53,524 nt of DNA from the NCBI GenBank assembly GCA_002390745.1, contig DGQK01000036.1:36449-89972 (forward strand), read 5' to 3'. This DNA is from Bacteroidetes bacterium UBA4416 (GTDB lineage Bacteria; Bacteroidota; Bacteroidia; B-17B0; Aurantibacillaceae). The first letter of the stretch is position 1, and the number at the start of each line of letters is the position of its first letter. Under the pieces are notes generated by a model. The model made no database searches. It had not been told where the DNA came from and saw only the letters and a list, made by a program, of their open reading frames with translations. A program made the translations under genes and the position numbers. Positions 24,326 through 31,252 of this stretch are shown piece by piece.

Positions 24326-25297
24326 TCAAACCCCGCTCTTTCTTTTATTTTTACTAACCACAGGATCATACTCCTTCTCTAAACCCGATAATCCATTCAG
24401 AACTTTCATCAGGCTGGCCGTATGCAAAGATAACACACAATCGTAATCATCGTTCCTGTAGCCGCCGAACAAAGCCATGGAAACCGGCACCGGGCGACCG
24501 GAAAGGCTTTCTGTCTTTTTAACAAAATCCGAAAACAGTACAGCGCATTCCAGCCATTCGGCTGTGGTGAGCTGGTGCCCGATATCATCGTCCTCATGGC
24601 TGTCGGCGCCATGGCAAAATACCACATAATGAATTTTTTCTTCCAGGAAAAGCTCCTGCAGAATGAGAAGCCTGAGTTTCAGGTCTTCGAGGTATACTCC
24701 GTGCTTTGTTTTGATGTTGATATTGCAGCCTTTGGGAACAGCTCGTTCCAGATCTTTCACAAAAGTCCTGCTGTCGTCGATGCTGTTTCCGAAATGCCCG
24801 TCGAGATCGATGAAAGCGCCGCTCAGCCCCGATTCCCTGTATAATTTTACCGCTGCAATCACCTGCCCCGAAAACGCACAGAATAAAGCGCCTCTTTCGG
24901 GCACCGCATGGTGGAAGCCGGAGGTAGGGCTCAGGCACAGCGTTTCAGGAAAATCAACAGAAGCACGAATGGCCTGATACAGGCTCGCATTGGTATAGCG
25001 TGTACTCTCGGCATAGTCCCTGCTCCAGTCAATTCCCAACAAGCCGTCGCCGCTGGCATAAGGCTCCCTTCCTTCAAAAAAACCATCGACATACGTCTGT
25101 GTATGTGCCAGGTAAAACTCCTCATTCGCGAAAGGCAAAAAATGTTCTTCCAGCCTGAAGTGCGGCAACAAACCTTGCTTTTCGATAAACTCCAGCAGGA
25201 GCTTCGGCTTCAGCGGGCTTTTCGACTCGCTGCCCTCGCCTAACAGCGGGGGACACATTTCCGCGCGGTAAAATACCCGGATTCTTTTCTCTTTCAT
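24326..25297 (-). CDS. Histone-deacetylase-fold protein (acetylpolyamine/acetoin-utilisation type)
   Basis: A 323-residue arginase/deacetylase-fold enzyme. Catalytic features in order: SGFHHAVPERG with the tandem histidines 129-130, FIDLDGHFGN with zinc ligands Asp164 (or 166) and His168, CHGADSHEDDDIG near 229-240 supplying the third acidic ligand, and FGGY at 277-280 in the place of the GGY loop that carries the transition-state tyrosine. These residues predict an active zinc deacetylase, probably on small molecules such as acetylpolyamines or on protein lysines. It lies 32 bases upstream of the SUKH gene and 24 bases after the zinc-ribbon gene on the same strand. An acetyltransferase is encoded four genes downstream, so an acetyl on/off pair is possible but unproven. 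Confidence 0.82.
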   Translation of the reverse strand: MKEKRIRVFYRAEMCPPLLGEGSESKSPLKPKLLLEFIEKQGLLPHFRLEEHFLPFANEEFYLAHTQTYVDGFFEGREPYASGDGLLGIDWSRDYAESTRYTNASLYQAIRASVDFPETLCLSPTSGFHHAVPERGALFCAFSGQVIAAVKLYRESGLSGAFIDLDGHFGNSIDDSRTFVKDLERAVPKGCNINIKTKHGVYLEDLKLRLLILQELFLEEKIHYVVFCHGADSHEDDDIGHQLTTAEWLECAVLFSDFVKKTESLSGRPVPVSMALFGGYRNDDYDCVLSLHTASLMKVLNGLSGLEKEYDPVVSKNKRKSGV

Positions 25298-25321
25298 ATA
25301 CCCCCAGAACTCTTTTATCCT

Positions 25322-25603
25322 CTATTCCCAATTAATATTCAATGCTCTGCACTTCGGGCAAACCTCATATTCATGCTTCAACTGGTCGTAGTTACACTTA
25401 TGGCATTTACCATAGGTTTCGGAAAGATGAGTCACAAATACTTTTGAATCGTATAAATTCATGTACTCCTTTTCTTTTAGCAAAGCCATCGCTTGCAGCG
25501 GCTTATTAGCCCGTACAAAAGCCAATAAGTCGTTTCTATCCGTAGGATTCAGCAAGGGATTTGGAATGTTGTTTTGACATTTTTCGCAGTAGCTGATCAT
25601 CAT
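25322..25603 (-). CDS. Small zinc-ribbon protein
   Basis: A 93-residue protein with three CxxC knuckles: YCEKCQ at the N-terminus, GKCHKCNYD and VCPKCRALNINWE at the C-terminus, with a helical insert (DLLAFVRANKPLQAMALLKEKE) between. The cysteines are spaced to bind zinc, probably one or two ions. The fold suits nucleic-acid or protein binding, but there is no further clue. The start could also be the second ATG, 3 bases in. It sits in the minus-strand run between the deacetylase and a small secreted protein, with gaps of 24 and 11 bases. Confidence 0.65.
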   Translation of the reverse strand: MMISYCEKCQNNIPNPLLNPTDRNDLLAFVRANKPLQAMALLKEKEYMNLYDSKVFVTHLSETYGKCHKCNYDQLKHEYEVCPKCRALNINWE

Positions 25604-25614
25604 CGTCTTGTTAT

Positions 25615-26094
25615 TTAAAAATCCGGAAAAGGCGTGAAGTTAGTTCGTAAATATAACGTGCGTGTCAGCACGTGTTTCTTTGTATCCGCGTCATAATAAT
25701 AAACTCCGACAAAATATTTTTTCCCATACTTTGCCGTTCTTACTTTTTTGGTTTCAAAGGCCCTCACCGGTTCGCCTTTATACAGCACCTTTCCGATCTT
25801 CTGATCCAGGAGAAGAAACAGCTCATCATGCAGTTCAATGGCCAGCGTATCGTAATACTTACCCATCCGCAATGTATGCCCGTCCAGCAGGATGGTATCG
25901 TTCTTAACGGCTTTGGTGCTTGCCTGCCTGAAATCCCGGTTTCTTTTTTTAAGCACAGGCTCCAGATCCGCATACGTTACAAACACCTTCGTGCTGTCGA
26001 AGTTGAAAACCACCGTCGGGCTGCGCTGGGCCAGGCCATTTAACATCAATTGGAGGCTTATCACAAACGGAGCTATTCTTTTTAAGCGGGACAT
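25615..26094 (-). CDS. Hypothetical exported protein
   Basis: A 159-residue protein with an N-terminal hydrophobic segment after basic residues (MSRLKRIAPFVISLQLMLNGLAQ), consistent with a signal peptide. The mature part is beta-rich and basic, with KKVRTAKYGKKYFVGVYYYDADTKKH toward the end. Family not recognised and no catalytic residues evident. It overlaps nothing, lies 17 bases downstream of the putative outer-membrane protein gene and 11 bases before the zinc-ribbon gene, so it belongs to the same transcript. Confidence 0.5.
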   Translation of the reverse strand: MSRLKRIAPFVISLQLMLNGLAQRSPTVVFNFDSTKVFVTYADLEPVLKKRNRDFRQASTKAVKNDTILLDGHTLRMGKYYDTLAIELHDELFLLLDQKIGKVLYKGEPVRAFETKKVRTAKYGKKYFVGVYYYDADTKKHVLTRTLYLRTNFTPFPDF

Positions 26095-26111
26095 GCAGGA
26101 AGGTTCAGAGA

Positions 26112-26831
26112 TTATTTTTTCACAAAAAGCTTATAGCCAAGATTTAGCCTCATATAAAAAATATTACGGTCTTTCCTCACATCGTATTGCCTATCCAGCT
26201 CATGCAGACTGTCGTTATAAGTAACCGTGTTACTGTTGGTAAACAGCTTCCCTACATTTGCGCTCAGGTCTAAGTAAAAACGGCCGTCTTCCGTATATTT
26301 TTTAACGCCCAGGCCCAGTCCCACCTGGTTAAAGCTTCCATCTTCCTTATCGTTCAGGAATGGCTTTTCCCAAAAGGTGTATCCCTCCGCAATCCCTTCA
26401 TTCCACACATGGTACTTTCCTATTTTATCATATAGGTTGAAGTAAAAATCAAAACTTTTGTAAGCGAAAACTTTGTACTTATAATCCAGGTAGAGGTATG
26501 TTTTTCTTTCAAAGGCGTTGTATAGGGGATTTTCTTCGTTATCGTCGTCCTGGTATTGCCAGCCGAAGTAAGTAAAATCAACGCCAAGGCTATGCCGCCC
26601 TTTCATCAGAAATTCTGCGCCAATCGTCGCAGTCGAAAAGTAGGTGTCTTCAATGATGAAAAAACCGAAGAGCTTCCCGCGAAGGGCGATGGAAAACTTC
26701 CGCTCATCGGAGGAAACAGCATGGGCGGTCCTTTTACGGAGCACTTGCACAGAATCTGCCTGCGACACAGAAACTATGCTGATCACAAAAAATACCAGTA
26801 CTAAACAAAATCGCATATACGGTCGTATCAT
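26112..26831 (-). CDS. Putative outer-membrane beta-barrel protein
   Basis: A 239-residue exported protein; the signal peptide core FCLVLVFFVISIVSVSQ points to cleavage around residue 24. ATG 26831 or ATG 26816 (MRFCLVL) could be used. The mature region alternates aromatic and polar residues as in transmembrane strands (HSLGVDFTYFGWQY, TYLYLDYKYKVFAYKSFDFYFNLYD, FYLDLSANVGKLF) and closes with MRLNLGYKLFVKK. This suggests a small barrel of 8 to 10 strands. It is the first gene of the minus-strand run that continues to 21863. A TAGGTTTG box lies upstream at 26880-26887, just past the aconitase terminator. Confidence 0.6.
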   Translation of the reverse strand: MIRPYMRFCLVLVFFVISIVSVSQADSVQVLRKRTAHAVSSDERKFSIALRGKLFGFFIIEDTYFSTATIGAEFLMKGRHSLGVDFTYFGWQYQDDDNEENPLYNAFERKTYLYLDYKYKVFAYKSFDFYFNLYDKIGKYHVWNEGIAEGYTFWEKPFLNDKEDGSFNQVGLGLGVKKYTEDGRFYLDLSANVGKLFTNSNTVTYNDSLHELDRQYDVRKDRNIFYMRLNLGYKLFVKK

Positions 26832-26849
26832 CAGAAGGGGGATAGTTTT

Positions 26850-26887
26850 ATAAAGATAAAACTAATATTCTCTAAAATACAAACCTA
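26850..26887 (-). promoter_or_regulatory. Promoter region of the 26831-to-21863 run
   Basis: On the minus strand TAGGTTTG (26887-26880) matches TAnnTTTG, and TAGTTTTATCTTTAT lies nearer the ATG at 26864-26850. The latter 15-mer recurs at 19209-19195 at almost the same distance from another start (20 bases), so TATCTTTA may be the real -7 box. Which one is used cannot be told from sequence. Confidence 0.4.
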
Positions 26888-26908
26888 ACACCGGATACAC
26901 CTAAAATA

Positions 26909-26942
26909 AAAAATCCCTCACGATGTGCCGTGAGGGATTTTA
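26909..26942 (-). terminator. Terminator of the aconitase gene
   Basis: Stem AAATCCCTCACG / CGTGAGGGATTT with a six-base loop and a following T-run on the minus strand, about 25 bases after the stop at 26966. Confidence 0.9.
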
Positions 26943-26965
26943 GAATTAATATAGCCGTTGCCAGA

Positions 26966-29233
26966 TTATGCTTTCACACTCGCACGGATGATGTTCAGCG
27001 CGCCGCCGGCTTTGAACCATTCGATCTGCTGAGCATTGTAGCTGTGTTTCACTTCAAAGCTTTCCTGTGTGCCGTCGGCATGGTGCAGGGTCAGCATGAG
27101 GTTTTTACCCGGTGCAAACGTTGTCAGACCCGTGATGTCGATCACATCGTCTTCTTTGATTTTATCGTAGTCGGCGTTGTTCACAAACGTGATCGCCAGC
27201 ATCCCTTGTTTTTTCAGGTTGGTTTCGTGGATACGGGCAAATGATTTCACCAATACCGCGCGAACGCCTAAGTGGCGTGGCTCCATCGCCGCGTGCTCGC
27301 GGGAAGAACCTTCACCGTAGTTCTCATCACCTACCACAATACTGCCAATGCCTTTGGCTTTGTACTGGCGCTGCACCTGAGGCACGCCTTCGTATTCGCC
27401 GGTCAGCTGGTTTTTTACCGAATCGGTTTTTTCGTTGTAGGCGTTGACGGCGCCAATGAGCATGTTGTTGGAAATGTTATCGAGGTGTCCGCGGAACTTC
27501 AACCATGGGCCTGCCATAGAGATGTGGTCCGTGGTACATTTTCCTTTGGCTTTGATCAGCAATTTCAATCCTTTCAGATCAACACCTTCCCAGGCTGCGA
27601 ATGGGTCCAGTAACTGTAAGCGGTTGGATTCCGGGTTTACCAATACCGTAACCTTGCTTCCGTCTTCGGCAGGAGCCTGGTATCCGGCATCTTCCACGTC
27701 AAAACCTTTAGGAGGTAATTCGTATCCTGTAGGTTCATCCAGTTTCACCTGCTCGCCTTTTTCATTGGTCAGGGTATCTTTCAGCGGGTTAAATGTCAGG
27801 TCACCGGCAATGGCCATCGCTGCAACCAGTTCCGGAGAAGCCACGAACGCATAAGTGTTCGGGTTACCATCCGCACGTTTGGCGAAGTTACGGTTGAAGG
27901 AGTGGATGATGGTATTTTTTTCTTTTTTCTCAGCGCCAACCCTGTCCCACATACCGATGCAAGGACCGCAGGCATTGGTAAATACCGTTGCTCCTACGCT
28001 GTTGAACACATCCAGGAAGCCGTCGCGCTCAATGGTGTAGCGGATCTGCTCCGATCCCGGGTTGATCATGAACTCCGCTTTGGATTTCAGGTTTTTGGAA
28101 GCCACCTGTTTCGCCAAGGATACCGCACGCGAAATATCTTCGTAGGAAGAGTTGGTGCAGGAGCCGATCAGGCCCGCTTCAATTTTCAGAGGCCAGCCGT
28201 TCGCGGTAGCCACTTCTTTCAATTTAGAGATCGGTGTTGCCAGATCCGGCGTGAACGGCCCGTTCACATGCGGCTCCAGCTCCGATAAGTTGATCTCGAT
28301 CACTTCATCAAAGTATTTGGAAGGATCAGCATATACTTCCTTATCGCCGGTTAAATGTTCTTTGATGCTATCTGCCAGCTCAGCCACGTCGGCACGGCCG
28401 GTTGCTTTCAGGTAGCGGCTCATGCTTTCGTCGTACCCAAAGGTAGAAGTCGTTGCGCCTACTTCGGCACCCATGTTACAAATAGTACCTTTACCTGTAC
28501 AGCTCAGACTGACAGCACCTTCGCCAAAATATTCGATAATTTTATCGGTTCCGCCTTTCACCGTCAGGATTCCGGCTACTTTTAAGATCACGTCTTTTGC
28601 ACTTGTCCAGCCATTGAGCTTACCCGTCAGCTTAATACCGATCAGTTTCGGCATTTTAAGCTCCCATGGCAATCCGGCCATCACGTCGCAGGCATCGGCC
28701 CCGCCGACACCAATCGCTACCATCCCCAAGCCACCGGCATTTACCGTGTGTGAGTCGGTACCGATCATCATACCGCCCGGAAAGGCGTAGTTTTCAAGCA
28801 CCACCTGGTGAATGATCCCTGCACCCGGCTTCCAGAAGCCGATACCGTATTTATTGGACACAGAAGCCAGGAAATCAAATACCTCTTTGCTCTCCGTAGT
28901 AGCTACAGCCAGATCCTTTTCAGCACCTACCTTGGCGGTGATCAGGTGATCGCAGTGTACTGTAGACGGCACCGCCACCTTAGGCCTTCCGGCCTGCATG
29001 AACTGTAGCAAGGCCATCTGCGCCGTAGCATCCTGCATGGCTACCCTGTCCGGGTTGAAATCCACGTACGAACTTCCACGCGGATAATCCTTCAGCTCGG
29101 TATGAGCATCGAGGTGAGAATACAGGATTTTTTCAGCAAGCGTTAATGGGCGACCAAGTGCTTTGCGTGCCGCTTCGATACGCGCAGGCATATTTGCATA
29201 CACCTGTTTAATCATTTCAATGTCAAAAGCCAT
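26966..29233 (-). CDS. acn: Aconitate hydratase
   Basis: TCA-cycle enzyme of 755 residues that interconverts citrate and isocitrate in the cytoplasm, with a [4Fe-4S] cluster. The three cluster cysteines are visible: Cys359 in GLIGSCTNSS, and Cys422 and Cys425 in TNACGPCIGMWD. Other hallmarks are IGTDSHTVNAGGLG (~157-170), the swivel-domain GEGSSREHAAMEPRHLG, and KGKCTTDHISMAGPWLKFRGH around 570. The length and motifs fit the mitochondrial-type aconitase common in Bacteroidota, rather than E. coli AcnA (~890) or AcnB. The ATG at 29233 is the natural start (MAFDIEMIKQVYANMP). A hairpin lies in the upstream region at 29280-29313. A strong terminator ends the gene, so it is probably monocistronic. 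Confidence 0.97.
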   Translation of the reverse strand: MAFDIEMIKQVYANMPARIEAARKALGRPLTLAEKILYSHLDAHTELKDYPRGSSYVDFNPDRVAMQDATAQMALLQFMQAGRPKVAVPSTVHCDHLITAKVGAEKDLAVATTESKEVFDFLASVSNKYGIGFWKPGAGIIHQVVLENYAFPGGMMIGTDSHTVNAGGLGMVAIGVGGADACDVMAGLPWELKMPKLIGIKLTGKLNGWTSAKDVILKVAGILTVKGGTDKIIEYFGEGAVSLSCTGKGTICNMGAEVGATTSTFGYDESMSRYLKATGRADVAELADSIKEHLTGDKEVYADPSKYFDEVIEINLSELEPHVNGPFTPDLATPISKLKEVATANGWPLKIEAGLIGSCTNSSYEDISRAVSLAKQVASKNLKSKAEFMINPGSEQIRYTIERDGFLDVFNSVGATVFTNACGPCIGMWDRVGAEKKEKNTIIHSFNRNFAKRADGNPNTYAFVASPELVAAMAIAGDLTFNPLKDTLTNEKGEQVKLDEPTGYELPPKGFDVEDAGYQAPAEDGSKVTVLVNPESNRLQLLDPFAAWEGVDLKGLKLLIKAKGKCTTDHISMAGPWLKFRGHLDNISNNMLIGAVNAYNEKTDSVKNQLTGEYEGVPQVQRQYKAKGIGSIVVGDENYGEGSSREHAAMEPRHLGVRAVLVKSFARIHETNLKKQGMLAITFVNNADYDKIKEDDVIDITGLTTFAPGKNLMLTLHHADGTQESFEVKHSYNAQQIEWFKAGGALNIIRASVKA

Positions 29234-29279
29234 AGGATTAAGTGTTGATTGGGTTTAATTCGTTCAATATAGAGGTTTT

Positions 29280-29313
29280 GCGCCAAATCCGGAAATAAGC
29301 ACCGGATTTGCGC
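29280..29313 (-). other. Strong hairpin upstream of aconitase
   Basis: GCGC-AAATCCGG pairs with CCGGATTT-GCGC around a nine-base loop; one extra C bulges out on one arm. It sits 117 bases after the TPR gene stop and 47 bases before the aconitase ATG. No T-run follows on the minus strand, so it may be a leader structure of aconitase mRNA or a weak terminator. Confidence 0.45.
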
Positions 29314-29429
29314 TACGAATTTAAGAAATTAATACCTTTTTTAGGGTATAATTTCACAAAAAGATTGCAGGCATTCGTCTAATTTATCTTCATTATAAAT
29401 AGCTGAAAACCAAAACACGTGACTGTTTA

Positions 29430-30710
29430 CTACTCCTTGCCACAGACCTGAGCCGTAAGTTCCTCAACCGGCTTTTCTCCCTCGGGCAAAATGTAGGGCT
29501 TCACCCTGGTCAGATTTCGCAAGCTTGTAAGGTCCGAGCAGGCTTTTACAGGCTCATGCTTCCCGATGTAACACAGCGCCCGGAAATAATAAGAGTTTAG
29601 GCATAAAGAGTCTATTTCTAAAACCTGTTCAAAGTCTTTAATAGCCTGGTCATATTTGCCCAATCGGTAAAAAATAGCTCCCCTCGTATCGTAAGCATTT
29701 GAATTTTTGTCATCAAACTTTAAGGCCTTATCAACATACACAAGGCCCTCCTGATATTTTCGCGAAAGGAAATACATCCAGCCTATTTGATTATGAATAT
29801 CAGAGGATTCTGGCTTAATTTTCAAACATTTATTATAGTAGCTGATTGCGGTTTCATATTTTTTCAAGCCATAATAAGAATTACCAAGTTGGTAATTCCC
29901 GTTATACAAATCGTTTTCAGACATCGCAAGGGACTTCTTCAGGTCTTTAATAGCAAGAGTATAAAACTCAAGTGAATTGAACATGGTACCTCTGCAATAA
30001 TACGCATGAGCATCAGAACTATCTGATCTGATGATTGCACTGTAACAATCCGCCGCTTTTTGCGTGCTATCCTGGGTATTGTATATTGCTGCTTTCAAAT
30101 ATAGGTAAGAATCTGACAAAGGGTCCATTTTAAAAAGCTTATCCGCGTACCGTACAGACCACGGAAGACTATCAAGCCTTAAATAAGAAAATCCAAGCAT
30201 ACTGTATGTTATGATCGAATCTTGCCTGCTTACTTCCGGCATCTCTAAGATGCTATTACACTCTCTGATAACTCGTATATATTGCTTTAACTCATATAAA
30301 ACAGCCGCTTTAGCTCCAATCACTTCGGGATTTTCATAGTAATAAACCGAACAGGAATCTATATTCCGGAGAGCCTCCACCCAATTTCTCAGCGAATAAT
30401 AAGCAACGCCTTTGATCCATAACGTATAATGCTTATTTGCCATATTCAGATTTAACGCCAACGCTTTATCACAATCGGAAATAGACTTATCATATTGATT
30501 TTTATGCTGGTAACACAGTGCCCTGTTCTGAAAATTGCTGTAATCGAACGGATCTGTCTGAATTAATGCCGTATATAATTTAATGGCCTGAGAATAATTT
30601 TCTTTTTCCATTTCAAGCCGCGCCTTTTCTTTTAAAACAGCATTTCCCTGCGAAAACAAAACTGCATGAAAAAAAACAAATACGAGAAAGCTTAACTGCC
30701 TTGTGCTCAT
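29430..30710 (-). CDS. Exported tetratricopeptide-repeat protein
   Basis: A 426-residue protein with signal peptide MSTRQLSFLVFVFFHAVLFSQ. The whole mature part is built of TPR units of 34 residues: the A..LY...I..DP......NRA pattern (~35-68), the KSISDCDKALALN segment, then further repeats such as AISYYNKCLKIKPESSDIHNQIGWMYF, YVDKALKFDDKNSNAYDTRGAIFYRLGKYDQAIKDFEQVLEID, each given here in pieces; about ten to eleven repeats in all. TPRs mediate protein-protein binding, here in the periplasm; partner unknown. The ATG is only 12 bases from the terminator of the DUF3276 gene, so its promoter must overlap that terminator or expression relies on read-through. Confidence 0.8.
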   Translation of the reverse strand: MSTRQLSFLVFVFFHAVLFSQGNAVLKEKARLEMEKENYSQAIKLYTALIQTDPFDYSNFQNRALCYQHKNQYDKSISDCDKALALNLNMANKHYTLWIKGVAYYSLRNWVEALRNIDSCSVYYYENPEVIGAKAAVLYELKQYIRVIRECNSILEMPEVSRQDSIITYSMLGFSYLRLDSLPWSVRYADKLFKMDPLSDSYLYLKAAIYNTQDSTQKAADCYSAIIRSDSSDAHAYYCRGTMFNSLEFYTLAIKDLKKSLAMSENDLYNGNYQLGNSYYGLKKYETAISYYNKCLKIKPESSDIHNQIGWMYFLSRKYQEGLVYVDKALKFDDKNSNAYDTRGAIFYRLGKYDQAIKDFEQVLEIDSLCLNSYYFRALCYIGKHEPVKACSDLTSLRNLTRVKPYILPEGEKPVEELTAQVCGKE

Positions 30711-30721
30711 TCCTTAGTAAA

Positions 30722-30760
30722 TAAAAAAGCAGTTACATAAAATAAATTATATAACTGCTC
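30722..30760 (-). terminator. Terminator of the DUF3276 gene
   Basis: AGCAGTTA pairs with TAACTGCT across a ~16-base AT-rich loop and is followed on the minus strand by six T. It sits only about a dozen bases upstream of the TPR gene start. Confidence 0.7.
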
Positions 30761-30782
30761 AATGTATATCGATAATGAAATT

Positions 30783-31115
30783 CTAGTTCCCCAAATCCTC
30801 GAAGCTCACTTCGTCGGAAGGCGTGTGTGTGCGCTCTTCCCTTTCTACGATTGGAGGCGCATTTTGCTTGATCACTTCAATGGACTCATTGAGCCCTTCC
30901 ATGAATTTCTCAAAATCTTCTTTGTACAAAAATATTTTATGCTTTTCGTAAGTGAATTTACCATCTGTTCCAAAGCGTTTTTTGCTTTCGGTAATCGTCA
31001 GGTAATAGTCATTCCCACGTGTAGATTTTACATCAAAAAAATACGTGCGCTTTCCGGCCTTCACTGCTTTTGAAAACAAATCTTCTCTTTCTGTTCTTTC
31101 TATCTCTTCAGACAT
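30783..31115 (-). CDS. DUF3276 / PUR-family nucleic-acid-binding protein
   Basis: A 110-residue cytoplasmic protein of the Bacteroidota PUR-domain family (DUF3276). The single PUR-like unit is seen in RTYFFDVKSTRGNDYYLTITESKKRF (~23-48, broken by the conserved RGNDYYLTI), then KHKIFLYKEDFEKFMEGL (~58-75), with an acidic flexible tail (EEREERTHTPSDE). PUR proteins bind single-stranded DNA or RNA as dimers; the structure of a Bacteroides member shows this fold. Length is normal. The gene is isolated, with its own terminator. Its regulatory targets cannot be inferred from this window. Confidence 0.88.
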   Translation of the reverse strand: MSEEIERTEREDLFSKAVKAGKRTYFFDVKSTRGNDYYLTITESKKRFGTDGKFTYEKHKIFLYKEDFEKFMEGLNESIEVIKQNAPPIVEREERTHTPSDEVSFEDLGN

Positions 31116-31203
31116 AATATAATTTTTAAGTTCATAACAAATATTTACATTTTTTGGAATAAGTTGCTACAGTGTTGAAAATTAGTTAAAAACTTCGATA
31201 AAC

Positions 31204-31238
31204 AAAAAAGAGGGCACACTTCAATGCGCCCTCTTTTC
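31204..31238 (-). terminator. Terminator of the beta-helix protein gene
   Basis: AAAGAGGGC / GCCCTCTTT stem with a ~12-base loop and six T following on the minus strand, about 15 bases after the stop at 31253. Confidence 0.85.
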
Positions 31239-31252
31239 CGTAATTGACTATT

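Noticed and set aside
29280..29313. Animal-type iron-responsive element
   Set aside because: The loop is nine bases and lacks CAGUGN; only the bulged C is reminiscent, so it is reported as a plain hairpin.
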